DNA of 64,000 bases from Streptomyces sp. NBC_01445 (GCF_035918235.1 NZ_CP109485.1:6507001-6571000); one strand, 5' to 3'; numbered from the stretch's first letter, positions 52,241-61,154 are shown. Notes: generated from the sequence alone by a model not told the origin. A program made the numbers and translations.

Positions 52241-55216
52241 TCACTCCGCGACCGCGTACGCCTCCACCGACCACAGCGAATAGCCGTACCGCGTGGCCCG
52301 CTCGTCGCCCTGGATCCGGACGAAGCGGGTGTCGCGGGCGTCCATGCGGACCGACTCGCGGCCCCCGTGTCCGTCCTTCACGGTCGCGGCCGTGCGCCAC
52401 GACTTCCCGTCGGCGGACGTCTGGACGCGGTAGCCCTTCGCGTACGCGTCCTGCCAGTGCAGCACCACCTGGCCGAGGCGCACCGGCTTCGCCAGTTCGG
52501 CCTGCCACCAGGCGCCGTCCTCGGCGGGGGACGACCAGCGGGTCTCCGGGTCGCCGTCGCTCGCGGCGGACGCCGGGAAGTCCGTGGTCTCGTCGGCCGA
52601 GGACGAGGGCCTGCCCTCGCGGGCCAGGTCCGGTCCGGCCGTACGGGGATACGCCCGCACCGACACCGTGCGCGTCGTGCCGGCGAAGCTGACCGGCACG
52701 TCGTACGTGCCCGCCGGAGTGCCCTCCGGGACCGTGATGTCGACCGGTGCGCTCACCTGCGTGCCGCGCGGGAGCGAGGCCTGCGCGGGCAGCGTCACCT
52801 TGATGCCGTGCGGGCCCTCCGCGCTGAGGCGCCCCTCCACGGAGCCGGGCCGCTGCGGTGTCAGGCGTGCCGTGACCCGCCGCGCGCCGCCGCCGATCTC
52901 CGCGTCCAGCTCCGTGCGGGCCAGCTCGAACGAGGCGTCGGGGGAGTCCGCGTACCAGGGGACGACATGGCGCACGGCGCCCTTCGAGGCGCCGGACACC
53001 CGGATCGCGTCCGCCCTCACGTCCTTCGGCCTGCGTTCGGTGAACCCGCTGTCGGTGAGCGTGCCGACGGACTTCCAGCCCTCGCCCGGCACATGGACCT
53101 GCACGGTGCCGTGGGTGCCGGGGTCGGCCAGGACCGTCACCGCCGTGAGCCGCCGCGCCCGCGGCAGCTTCGCCTCCCCGTCGCGCGTCGCGTCCGCGCG
53201 ACCGGTCCCCGCCCACGCCGCGTACGCCTTCTGCGCCCGGTCGAGGAACGGGTCCAGCACGCCCTTGCCGACGGTGACCTGGCGGGATTCCAGACCGGCG
53301 CGCCGGCGCTCCAGGAGCCGCGCCGCCCGCCACGCCGCCGCCCCGTCACCGCTGGCCTGCGCGTCCAGCATGTCGACGGCCGTCTCCCCGGCCTCCCCGT
53401 ACCGTGCCAACTGGTCGCTCCAGGGCCGCACTTCGGCGTCCAAGGCCGTCGACTTGAGCTGCTCCGGAGCCCGCCGCATCACGGTGAACGCGTCCCGCAG
53501 CTCCTTCGCCGCCGCTTCGTACCGCGCGCGGTCGGTGAGCACCTTCGTACGGGAGTCCCAGAAGCCGGAGAGCACCGGCTTCAGATACGCGGACTCGTCC
53601 TCGCCGAGCACGGACGACGCGTCGTTGCCCGCCAGCGCGGCGAGTGCCTCACGGGTGGGCGCGTCACCGCCCGCCAGGTCGTCGAGCGCGGCCTTCCAGG
53701 ACTCCTGCGGGCGGTAGTCGCGCGGGTTCCACGCGTAGTCCGCCGTCGTGAACAGCGGGATGCGGGAGGCCGCGGGCTGTTCCATCGCGTTGGCGAGCAG
53801 CGCCGCCGAACCCATCGCCACCGCGGGCTCGCGGCCCGTGTACGGACCGAGGAAGATGCGGTCCTGCGCGTAGTCGTTGACCGGGTAGTTGTCCATCGTG
53901 ACGAGGCTGTGCCCGGAGCCGAACGCGGCCCGCGCGCCCGCCAGTTCGCGCCCGGTGATCGTGCGCGGGACCACGCCGATGCCCGTCCACGCCACCTCGA
54001 CGGAGTCGTCGAGCCCGCCCGCGAGCGCCCCGCGGTACTCCGTCGACCCGTCCTGGTAGAACTCCGTCGGCATCAGCGACAGCGGCCCCGCGCCCGGGTG
54101 CCGCGCGGCGAGGTGCCGCGCCACCGCGTTCGCCACGCGCGCCTGCGCCCGCGCCGCCGCCTTCGGCCCCGAGCCGAACGTCCTGGCGTCCGCCTCGCAG
54201 TGCCACTCGCTGTACGACACGTCCTGGAACTGGAGCTGGAACGCCCGCACACCGAGCGCCCACATGGCGTCGAGCTTGCGGTTCAGGGCCCTGACGTCGT
54301 CGTCCGACGACATACACATCGCCTGCCCGGGCGCCACGGCCCAGCTCAGCGTCACGTGGTTGGCGCGCGCCCGCTCGGCAAGGGCCCGGAAGTCCGCGCG
54401 CTGGTCGGCCGGATACGTCTCGCGCCACCGCGCCTGCCGGTACAGGTCGTCGCCCGGCGCGTACAGATAGCGGTTCTGCTTGGTGCGTCCCATGAAGTCC
54501 AGCTGGTCGAGCCGCTGTTCACGGGTCCACGGGGTTCCGTAGAAGCCCTCCGTCATGCCGCGCACGGCCGTCCCCGGCCAGTCGCGCACGACGACCCCGG
54601 CGACCTTCCGTCCACTCACCAGCTGCCGGAACGTCTGCACCGCGTGGAACAGGCCGTCGTCACCGACGCCTTCCATGGCGACGGTGTCCCGGCCGTCCGT
54701 CCGCCCAGCGGCCAGCCGGTACCCGCCGGACGGCAGGTCCTTGCGGGCCGACGCGCCGAGAGCGCCGAGCGCCGTCTCGAGGCCCTGTCCGCGGCCGGGG
54801 CGGGCATCCGCCGCTCCCCAGCCGTCACCGGACGCGGTCCCGGCGGCCACGGAGCCGATCCGCACCACGAGCGCGGGACCGTCGGGCACGGCCTTCTCGT
54901 CGTCGACCTCGGTGATGTGCCGGGCGCCTGCCCCGCGCAGCACGGTGCGCAGCGCGTCCACCGCGTACCGGTCGGCGCCGCGGCCGGTGACGAGGACGAC
55001 CTCGTCGGTCACGGTCACGGCCTCCGCGCCGGAGGCGGTACGCAGCGACTGCGGCCGGGGCCACACCGCGGGCGTTCCCGTGTCGCTGTCCCGGTCACCC
55101 GTGGAGAGCGTGGGCCCGGGCGGGGCCGCCACCGCTCCGGAGGCTCCCCCGAGCGCACTGGCGATGACGGCGACAGCGATGGCCGCCGCCCCCTTCCTGT
55201 GGCGCCGGAGCTGCAC
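52241..55216 (-). CDS. secreted GH84-type beta-N-acetylglucosaminidase-domain protein
   Basis: A 991-residue exported enzyme: signal peptide (RRHRKG then AAIAVAVIASALGGASGAVAA, cut near 31), GH20b-like N-domain, GH84/NAGidase barrel (about 195-500: RGMTEGFYGTPWTREQRLDQ), helical region, beta-rich domain and a C-terminal F5/8 type C (discoidin-like) carbohydrate-binding module (about 855-990). GH84 enzymes normally use an Asp-Asp pair; here the position reads Gln331-Asp332 (QLQFQDVSYSEWH), so the polarising Asp is replaced. GTG start with GAGGAG upstream. Confidence 0.87.
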   Translation of the reverse strand: MQLRRHRKGAAAIAVAVIASALGGASGAVAAPPGPTLSTGDRDSDTGTPAVWPRPQSLRTASGAEAVTVTDEVVLVTGRGADRYAVDALRTVLRGAGARHITEVDDEKAVPDGPALVVRIGSVAAGTASGDGWGAADARPGRGQGLETALGALGASARKDLPSGGYRLAAGRTDGRDTVAMEGVGDDGLFHAVQTFRQLVSGRKVAGVVVRDWPGTAVRGMTEGFYGTPWTREQRLDQLDFMGRTKQNRYLYAPGDDLYRQARWRETYPADQRADFRALAERARANHVTLSWAVAPGQAMCMSSDDDVRALNRKLDAMWALGVRAFQLQFQDVSYSEWHCEADARTFGSGPKAAARAQARVANAVARHLAARHPGAGPLSLMPTEFYQDGSTEYRGALAGGLDDSVEVAWTGIGVVPRTITGRELAGARAAFGSGHSLVTMDNYPVNDYAQDRIFLGPYTGREPAVAMGSAALLANAMEQPAASRIPLFTTADYAWNPRDYRPQESWKAALDDLAGGDAPTREALAALAGNDASSVLGEDESAYLKPVLSGFWDSRTKVLTDRARYEAAAKELRDAFTVMRRAPEQLKSTALDAEVRPWSDQLARYGEAGETAVDMLDAQASGDGAAAWRAARLLERRRAGLESRQVTVGKGVLDPFLDRAQKAYAAWAGTGRADATRDGEAKLPRARRLTAVTVLADPGTHGTVQVHVPGEGWKSVGTLTDSGFTERRPKDVRADAIRVSGASKGAVRHVVPWYADSPDASFELARTELDAEIGGGARRVTARLTPQRPGSVEGRLSAEGPHGIKVTLPAQASLPRGTQVSAPVDITVPEGTPAGTYDVPVSFAGTTRTVSVRAYPRTAGPDLAREGRPSSSADETTDFPASAASDGDPETRWSSPAEDGAWWQAELAKPVRLGQVVLHWQDAYAKGYRVQTSADGKSWRTAATVKDGHGGRESVRMDARDTRFVRIQGDERATRYGYSLWSVEAYAVAE

Positions 55217-55535
55217 GGCTCACTCCTCGTTGGTCTCGGCTCGGTGGTGGGACCGGTCACGGGTGTCCCAGGGTGGCAACCGAGCCCACCATTTGCCGGG
55301 TCGGAGTGTCAACGGGAGTGGCCGTTGTGCCGCAATTGCCCGGCCGGGAGTGGCGGGAGGGGGTGATTCGCGCCGCTCACCGGCCGAGTCCCACCCATGG
55401 AACAGAATGTGACCAGTAACACGTTGTCGGGCCGTTCATGTCTGCCGCCGCGTTCGCTGGGTAGAGCTGCCGAGACCGTCGCCCACGAAAAGATCGACGA
55501 CAAGACCCGCGAAGAACCGCGAAAAGGAGGCCATC
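55217..55535. other. divergent intergenic region, GH84 / malQ operon
   Basis: About 320 bp without a supported gene. It must carry the promoters for the GH84 gene (minus) and for the small repeat protein plus malQ (plus). A frame opening at ATG 55397 continues into the small gene in another frame and has no ribosome site. I saw no strong palindrome. Confidence 0.4.
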
Positions 55536-55781
55536 ATGGCCGCATCAGCGCACCTTCTGCTCTCGGCCCTGTCCAAACAGGCGGACGTGATCCTGCCCGC
55601 CCCCGCCCTGCCGCTGCCGGACGAGTTCGCGTTCGGCGCCGAACTGCCCCTCACCAGCGAGCCGCCCCTCGCCGACACGGAGCCGCTGACCAGCGAGCCC
55701 GCCCTCATCGACGTAGCGCCCCTCACGAGCGAGCCGACCCCCTCGGGTCCGGTCGCGGGCCTGGACGCCTCGGGGGTCTAG
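55536..55781 (+). CDS. small protein with PLTSEP repeats upstream of malQ
   Basis: An 81-residue acidic, proline-rich protein. The N-terminus MAASAHLLLSALSKQADVIL could form one amphipathic helix. It is followed by three tandem 12-residue repeats beginning PLTSEP (at about residues 37, 49 and 61). A perfect AAAAGGAGG site precedes the ATG, much stronger than most here. The stop TAG is directly followed by the malQ GTG, so malQ translation is probably coupled to it. Not recognised; possible roles are a leader peptide or a small partner protein. Confidence 0.65.
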   Translation: MAASAHLLLSALSKQADVILPAPALPLPDEFAFGAELPLTSEPPLADTEPLTSEPALIDVAPLTSEPTPSGPVAGLDASGV

Positions 55782-57881
55782 GTGACGCTGGCCCGGCTCG
55801 CCGCGCTGCACGGGATCGCCCCGTCCTACTCGCCGTCGCCCGGCCGCACGGTCGAGGCCCCGGACGCCGCGCTCGTCGCCGTCCTCGCCGCCCTCGGTGT
55901 CGACGCGCGCACCCCGGAGTCCGTACGGGACGCGCTGGTCGCGCGCGAGGCGGAGACCGCGGCGTGGCTGCTGCCGCCGACGGTCGTGCTGTGGGCCGAT
56001 GAGCCCGCCCCGGCCTGGGCGCGGGAATTACCCGAAGGCGTGACGCTCGAGCTGGCCACCGAGCAGGGTGAACGCGTCGACGACTGGCGGCCACCCGGAC
56101 CGGTATCCCTCGGCGTCCACCGGCTGCGGGCCACCGCCCCCGACGGGGCAACGGCCGACGCCCACCTGATCGTCGCCCCGCCGCGCGTGCGCACCCCGGG
56201 TGAACGCACGTACGGGCTGCTCGTGCAGCTCTACTCCCTCCTGTCGGCGAAATCCTGGGGCATGGGCGACCTCGGTGACCTGGCCGACCTCGCGTCCTGG
56301 GCGGGCCGCACCGCCGGCGCCGGGTTCGTGCAGGTCAACCCGCTGCACGCGGCGGTACCCCGCGGAGAAGGACCCACCGACCCCTCCCCGTACCGCCCGT
56401 CGTCCCGCCGCTTCCCCGACCCGGTACACCTGCGCGTCGAGGACATCCCCGAGTACGCCTATCTGCCCGACGCCGACCGCGACCGCGTGCGCGAGCTGCT
56501 CGCCGAGGCCGCCCGGCTGCGCGACGGCGTCCTGCACAAGGGCGCCCTGATCGACCGCGACGCCGTGTGGGACCTCAAGCGCCGCGCCCTCGACCTCGTC
56601 GTGCGCGTCCCGCTCAGCCCCGGCCGCCGCGCCGCCTACTGGGACTTCCTCGCCGAGCAGGGCGCGGACCTGGACCACCACGCCACCTGGTGCGCGCTCG
56701 CCGAGCGGCACGGCCCCGACTGGCACACCTGGCCCGAGCCCCTGCGCGACCCCGGATCCGGCGAAACGGCCGACGCCCGCACCGAGTTGATGGACCGCGT
56801 CGACTTCCACAGCCACCTCGCCTGGCTCACTGACACCCAACTCGCCACCGCCCAGCGCTCCGCGCGCGACGCGGGCATGCCCGTCGGGCTCGTCCACGAC
56901 CTGGCCGTGGGCGTGCACCCGGAGGGCGCCGATGCCTGGGCCCAGCAGCACATCTTCGCCGCGGGCATGTCCATCGGCGCACCCCCGGACGCCTTCAACT
57001 CCCGCGGCCAGGACTGGGGTCTGCCGCCCTGGCGTCCCGACCGGCTCGCCGCCGCCGGCTACGCCCCCTACCGCGCGCTCCTGCGCGGCCTGTTCGCTCA
57101 TGCGGGCGCGGTCCGCATCGACCACGTCATGGGCCTGTTCCGGCTGTGGTGGGTGCCGGCCGGACAGCCGCCGACCGAGGGGGCGTACGTCCGTTACGAC
57201 GCGGAGGCGATGCTCGCCGTACTCGCCCTGGAGGCCGGCCGCGCCGACGCCCTGGTGATCGGCGAGGACCTCGGCACGGTCGAGCCCGGCGTCCGCGAGG
57301 CCCTGCACGCGCGCGGCGTGCTCGGTACGTCCGTGCTGTGGTTCGAGCGCGACTGGGACGGCACGGGCCGCCCGGTGCCGCCGGAGCGCTGGCGTACGGA
57401 CTGCGTGGCCACCGCCACCACCCACGACCTGCCGTCCACCGCGGCCCGGCTGACCGGCGACCATGTGCGGCTGCGCGACAGCCTCGGCCTCCTCGGGCGG
57501 CCGCTCGCGCGGGAACAGGCCGAGGCCACGGCGGAAGTCGCCGAGTGGACCGCCCTGTTCGCGCGCCTCGGCCTGCTGCCCGGCGGCGGAGGACAGGGCC
57601 TGTCCGAGGAGGAGGAGATCCGCGCCGTCCACCGCTTCCTGCTGCTCACCCCGGCCCGCATGGTCGGCGTCTGGCTGCCCGACGCGGTCGGCGACCGGCG
57701 CCCGCAGAACCTGCCGGGGACCTCGGACGAGTACCCGAACTGGCGGCTCCCGGTCGCCGACGCCACCGGCCGTCCGGTCACCTTCGAGGAGCTCACGGCC
57801 TCGCCGAGGGCGCACGCGCTGATCGAGGTCCTGCGGTCCGGACTGCCCCGTACGGCACCCCCGGGCGCGCGGCCCGTTTAG
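55782..57881 (+). CDS. malQ: 4-alpha-glucanotransferase (amylomaltase, GH77)
   Basis: A 699-residue GH77 enzyme. The catalytic set is visible: nucleophile Asp447 in VRIDHVMGL, acid/base Glu495 in VIGEDLGTVEP and the third Asp549 in TTHDLPSTAA. An N-terminal ~140-residue beta-rich extension of the actinobacterial type precedes the barrel. The enzyme moves maltosyl or longer glucan units between chains in maltodextrin and glycogen metabolism. GTG 55782 begins one base after the preceding stop. Confidence 0.93.
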   Translation: MTLARLAALHGIAPSYSPSPGRTVEAPDAALVAVLAALGVDARTPESVRDALVAREAETAAWLLPPTVVLWADEPAPAWARELPEGVTLELATEQGERVDDWRPPGPVSLGVHRLRATAPDGATADAHLIVAPPRVRTPGERTYGLLVQLYSLLSAKSWGMGDLGDLADLASWAGRTAGAGFVQVNPLHAAVPRGEGPTDPSPYRPSSRRFPDPVHLRVEDIPEYAYLPDADRDRVRELLAEAARLRDGVLHKGALIDRDAVWDLKRRALDLVVRVPLSPGRRAAYWDFLAEQGADLDHHATWCALAERHGPDWHTWPEPLRDPGSGETADARTELMDRVDFHSHLAWLTDTQLATAQRSARDAGMPVGLVHDLAVGVHPEGADAWAQQHIFAAGMSIGAPPDAFNSRGQDWGLPPWRPDRLAAAGYAPYRALLRGLFAHAGAVRIDHVMGLFRLWWVPAGQPPTEGAYVRYDAEAMLAVLALEAGRADALVIGEDLGTVEPGVREALHARGVLGTSVLWFERDWDGTGRPVPPERWRTDCVATATTHDLPSTAARLTGDHVRLRDSLGLLGRPLAREQAEATAEVAEWTALFARLGLLPGGGGQGLSEEEEIRAVHRFLLLTPARMVGVWLPDAVGDRRPQNLPGTSDEYPNWRLPVADATGRPVTFEELTASPRAHALIEVLRSGLPRTAPPGARPV

Positions 57882-57901
57882 GTGTTCGCTACGTTTGCAC
57901 C

Positions 57902-58141
57902 GTGGACAAGAAGAACGCTCTGCGCGCCGGCGCCCTGGCTGCCGGTACGACGCTGATGATGCTGCTCATGACGTCCCCCGCGCTCGCGCTGGCGCGCGAC
58001 GACGGCGACGACCCCGGTAAGGGCCTCTCCGTCATCGAGACCCTTGGCCTCTATGTCGTGGCGCCGATCGTGCTGTTCCTGGTGATCGCCGGCCTCGTGA
58101 TCGTCGGTGACAAGTCCCGCAAGCCGCAGAAGCAGGGCTGA
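57902..58141 (+). CDS. small two-span membrane protein, possibly leaderless
   Basis: A 79-residue protein: hydrophobic AGALAAGTTLMMLLMTSPAL near the N-terminus (signal or first span), a polar loop RDDGDDPGKG, then span IETLGLYVVAPIVLFLVIAGLVIV and a basic tail KSRKPQKQG. Unknown function, widely the kind of protein found in actinobacteria. A TACGTT -10-like hexamer (57890-57895) ends six bases before the GTG with no ribosome site between, which is the geometry of a leaderless message. Confidence 0.7.
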   Translation: MDKKNALRAGALAAGTTLMMLLMTSPALALARDDGDDPGKGLSVIETLGLYVVAPIVLFLVIAGLVIVGDKSRKPQKQG

Positions 58142-58193
58142 CCACCGCACCTCTCACTCACGTCTTTGCCGAGGGCGTCCTCGTGTGCACCGC

Positions 58194-58215
58194 GCACCGA
58201 GGGCGCCCTCGGTGC
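58194..58215. terminator. bidirectional hairpin terminator
   Basis: GCACCGAGGGC directly followed by its exact inverse complement GCCCTCGGTGC, between the convergent small membrane protein and tetR genes. It folds with a short GCGC loop and should end transcripts from both sides. Confidence 0.8.
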
Positions 58216-58266
58216 GTTCCCGCCCCGTTCCGCGGTCGCTCGGCCGGGGAGTCCGGCCGGGGCGTC

Positions 58267-58839
58267 CTACGGCCGCTCGGCCGTCAGATAGCGCTGGAGC
58301 GTCGGCGCCAGCCACTCCACCATCTCGTCGCGGCTGAGCCCGACGGCGGGGCCGAAGCGCAGCACGTAGCGGGTGAGCGCGAGACCGAGGACCTGTGACG
58401 CGCAGAGCGCGGCCCGCACCGGGGCCTCGGCGGGATCGGCGCAGACGCGCAGGGCGAGCGGCAGCGTCTGCTTCCTGAAGATGTCCTGCATGCGCTCGGC
58501 GCCTGCGGTGTTGGTGACGCCCACGCGCAGCAGCGCGGTGAGCACCTCGTTCTCCTCCCACAGGTCGAGGAAGTGCCGTACGAGGGTGCGGCCTATGTCC
58601 TCGACCGCGATCTCCTCGGGGTCCGGAAGCCGCAGGTCGAGGTCGATGGCCGCGGCGAAGAGACCCTCCTTGTTGCCGTAGTAGCGCATCACCATCGACG
58701 GGTCGATCGCCGCGTCCTTGGCGATGGCGCGGATCGTGGCCCGCTCGTACCCGTCGGCGGCGAAGCGCTCGCGGGCCGCCGCGAGGATCGCGGTGCGGGT
58801 GGCGTCCGAGCGGCGTGCCTGCTGGGTGGTTCCTGTCAT
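58267..58839 (-). CDS. TetR family regulator
   Basis: A 190-residue TetR protein: helix-turn-helix at about 15-60 (AILAAARERFAADGY, TIRAIAKDAAIDPSMVMRYY) and a helical ligand-binding domain. Divergent from a flavin monooxygenase gene, the usual sign that it represses that gene. The 150-bp interval carries an array of 16-bp palindromes (see the operator array entry) which is very likely its binding region and overlaps its own start. Confidence 0.9.
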   Translation of the reverse strand: MTGTTQQARRSDATRTAILAAARERFAADGYERATIRAIAKDAAIDPSMVMRYYGNKEGLFAAAIDLDLRLPDPEEIAVEDIGRTLVRHFLDLWEENEVLTALLRVGVTNTAGAERMQDIFRKQTLPLALRVCADPAEAPVRAALCASQVLGLALTRYVLRFGPAVGLSRDEMVEWLAPTLQRYLTAERP

Positions 58840-58938
58840 GCCAACAAACGTAGGCCAACACCTGTTGACAGTCCAGAGCGGGGCGCCTAGGTTTGCCAAC
58901 AGATGTAGACCAACGCTCGTTGGCCAACAAGTGTTGGC
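58840..58938. promoter_or_regulatory. 14-nt-phased array of TetR operator palindromes
   Basis: Five copies of a 16-bp palindromic site of the form GCCAACA-NN-TGTTGGC start at 58840, 58854, 58895, 58909 and 58923. Neighbouring sites overlap by two bases (period exactly 14). The copy at 58923 is perfect; that at 58909 is perfect at its inner 14 bp; the others have one to three changes. The gap between 58854 and 58895 (41 bp) is close to three periods, so the array may once have been continuous. Confidence 0.85.
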
Positions 58939-58990
58939 GATGAGCTGCCGGACCCGACCGGACCGAGCTCGCAGGCACCAGGAGGCCACC

Positions 58991-60451
58991 ATGAACGGCA
59001 CCACTCCTCGCACCGTGATCGTCGTCGGCTCCGGCCCCACCGGCCTGCTCCTGGCCGGGGACCTCGCCGCCGCGGGCGTCCCCGTCACCGTCGTCGAGAA
59101 GCGTCCCCACAAGATCAGCAACCTCTCCCGGGCCTTCGTCCTGCACGCCCGCACCCTGGAGCAGCTCGACGCCCGCGGCCTCGCCGACGGCATCGAGGCC
59201 AAGGGCCAGGCCCTCGACAGGCTCCAGCTCTTCGGCCGCCTCGCCGTCGACCTGACCGTCCTCCCGTCGCGCTTCCGCCACCTCCTGGTCCTGCCGCAGT
59301 ACGAGGTCGAGGCCGCGCTCCAGCGGCGCGCCACCGACGCGGGCGTGAAGTTCGCGTACGAGACGGAGGTCACCGGCCTCGCCCAGGACACGGACGGGGT
59401 GACGCTCCAGGTCCGCACGGCCGACGGCGAGTCGACGGCGCTGCGGGCCGCGTACGTCGTCGGCGCCGACGGCATGCGCAGCGCCGTACGCGAGAGCGTC
59501 GGGCTCCCCTTCCCCGGCAAGTCCGTCATCCGCTCCGTCGTCCTCGCCGACGTGAAGCTCGCCGAGGAGCCCGAGAACGTCCTCACGGCCAACGCGGTCG
59601 GTGACGCCTTCGCCTTCATCGCCCCCTTCGGCGACGGCTATTACCGCATCATCGGCTGGAACCGCGCGCGCAACGTCCCCGAGTCCGCGCCCCTCGACCT
59701 CGACGAGATCAAGGAGGTCACCCGCCTCGCCCTCGGCCGCGACTACGGGATGCACGAGGCCCGCTGGATGTCCCGCTTCCACAGCGACGAGCGTCAGGCG
59801 CCCGCGTACCGCGTCGGCCGCGTCCTGCTCGCCGGGGACGCCGCGCACGTCCACACGCCGGCCGGCGGCCAGGGCATGAACACCGGCCTCCAGGACGCCG
59901 CCAACCTCGGCTGGAAGCTCGCCGCCGTCGTCAACGGGCGTGCGGGAGACGCCCTGTTGGACACCTACGAGGCCGAGCGCCACCCTGTCGGGAAGGCCGT
60001 CCTGCGCAGCAGCGGCGGCATCATCAGGCTCGCGATGGCCAACCGCCCCTGGACGCTTGCGGCCCGCGCCGCCCTCACCACGTTCCTCGGCCGCGTCCGC
60101 CCCGCCCGCACCCGCTTGCTCGGCCAGCTCACCGGCATCGGCGTCGCCTACCCGGCCCCGCGCGGCGCCCACCGCCTCGTCGGCACCCGCGTCCCCGATG
60201 TCGCGCTCACGGAGGGCCGCCTCTACGAGGTCCTGCGTCAGGGCATGTTCGTCCTGATCGTCCCCGAGGGCGCCCGCGACAAGGGCGACGACCGCTACAC
60301 CGTCACCCACTGGGCGAGCGACCGCCGCACGGCGCTCCTCGTGCGCCCCGACGGATACGTGGCCTGGGCATCGGACGGCGAGCCGGCGGATGGCGGCGCC
60401 ATCTCCGCCAGCATGCCGGACAGTATCGACTCGTACTCGTTCCGGGCGTAG
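58991..60451 (+). CDS. FAD-dependent aromatic monooxygenase
   Basis: A 486-residue class A flavoprotein monooxygenase (PheA/TfdB group). FAD motif VVGSGPTGLLLAGDLAAAG (about 11-29), DG motif GADGMRSAVRESVG and the second FAD motif LLAGDAAHVHTPAGGQGMNTG. These enzymes hydroxylate phenolic and polyketide rings or inactivate drugs such as rifamycins. A strong AGGAGG site precedes ATG 58991. Its divergent TetR partner suggests induction by an aromatic compound, more like detoxification than part of a pathway, as no biosynthesis genes adjoin. Confidence 0.9.
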   Translation: MNGTTPRTVIVVGSGPTGLLLAGDLAAAGVPVTVVEKRPHKISNLSRAFVLHARTLEQLDARGLADGIEAKGQALDRLQLFGRLAVDLTVLPSRFRHLLVLPQYEVEAALQRRATDAGVKFAYETEVTGLAQDTDGVTLQVRTADGESTALRAAYVVGADGMRSAVRESVGLPFPGKSVIRSVVLADVKLAEEPENVLTANAVGDAFAFIAPFGDGYYRIIGWNRARNVPESAPLDLDEIKEVTRLALGRDYGMHEARWMSRFHSDERQAPAYRVGRVLLAGDAAHVHTPAGGQGMNTGLQDAANLGWKLAAVVNGRAGDALLDTYEAERHPVGKAVLRSSGGIIRLAMANRPWTLAARAALTTFLGRVRPARTRLLGQLTGIGVAYPAPRGAHRLVGTRVPDVALTEGRLYEVLRQGMFVLIVPEGARDKGDDRYTVTHWASDRRTALLVRPDGYVAWASDGEPADGGAISASMPDSIDSYSFRA

Positions 60452-60490
60452 GCGGCCGGCCGGCGCCGGGACATCGGGGGCGGTCCGGCT

Positions 60491-61000
60491 TCAGGAGGGC
60501 TGTGTGCCCGCCAACAACTGACGCAGCAGGTCGGCGAGTTGGCCGGCCTGCTCCTTGTCGAGTGAGGCGAGCGCCTCGGTCTGCACGGCGAGCCCGGCGC
60601 CGACCGCCTCGTCGACCAGCGCCCTGCCCTCGTCGGTGAGGGTCACCTGGAGGCCGCGGCGGTCGTGCGGGTCGGGCGAGCGGCGCAGCAACCCGCGCCG
60701 CTCCAGCTTGTCGAGCCGCCCGGTCATGCCGCCGGTCGTCAGCATCAGCGTCGCCGAGAGTTGACGCGGCGAGAGCGTGAACGGGTCGCCGGAGCGGCGC
60801 AGCGTGGCGAGGACGTCGAACTCGCCCCGCGCGATGCCGAAGCGGGCGTACGTCTTGTCGATGCGGTCGCCCATCGCGCGCGAGATCCGGTAGACCCGGC
60901 CGAAGACCTCCATCGCCGTGGTGTCGAGGTCGGGCCTGGCCTCGGCCCACTGGTCGATGATCGCGTCGACGGCGTCCTTGACGTCCTTGCTGCTGCTCAT
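60491..61000 (-). CDS. MarR family regulator
   Basis: A 169-residue MarR winged-helix protein: SPRQLSATLMLTTGGMTGRLDKLERRGLLRRSPDPHDRRGLQVTLT carries the recognition helix and the Asp-Arg wing. It is divergent from the EamA transporter gene, separated by about 154 bp filled with repeats of AAGTAGCT that form its probable operators. MarR regulators usually release DNA upon binding an aromatic or oxidant signal. Confidence 0.9.
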   Translation of the reverse strand: MSSSKDVKDAVDAIIDQWAEARPDLDTTAMEVFGRVYRISRAMGDRIDKTYARFGIARGEFDVLATLRRSGDPFTLSPRQLSATLMLTTGGMTGRLDKLERRGLLRRSPDPHDRRGLQVTLTDEGRALVDEAVGAGLAVQTEALASLDKEQAGQLADLLRQLLAGTQPS

Positions 61001-61034
61001 GGGGCGAGTATGCGACCCGGGTCGGTCGGTCGCA

Positions 61035-61122
61035 AGAAAGTAGCTCGACAGAAAGTAACTTTGAAGAAAGTGACTTGACGGCAAGTAGCTTACGGCTAAG
61101 CTACTTTCCACGAAGCTACTTC
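61035..61122. promoter_or_regulatory. 15-nt-phased MarR operator array with a perfect dyad
   Basis: Four 15-bp tandem units (starts 61035, 61050, 61065 and 61080) each carry AAAGTAGCT or a close variant. The last forms a perfect dyad, AAGTAGCTTA-CGGC-TAAGCTACTT (61083-61106), with the first of two inverted copies (AGCTACTTT at 61099 and AGCTACTTC at 61114, again 15 bases apart). The region lies between marR and the EamA gene and probably controls both. Confidence 0.85.
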
Positions 61123-61154
61123 TCTCCAACCCATTTCACCGCGGGGGGCGCCCG

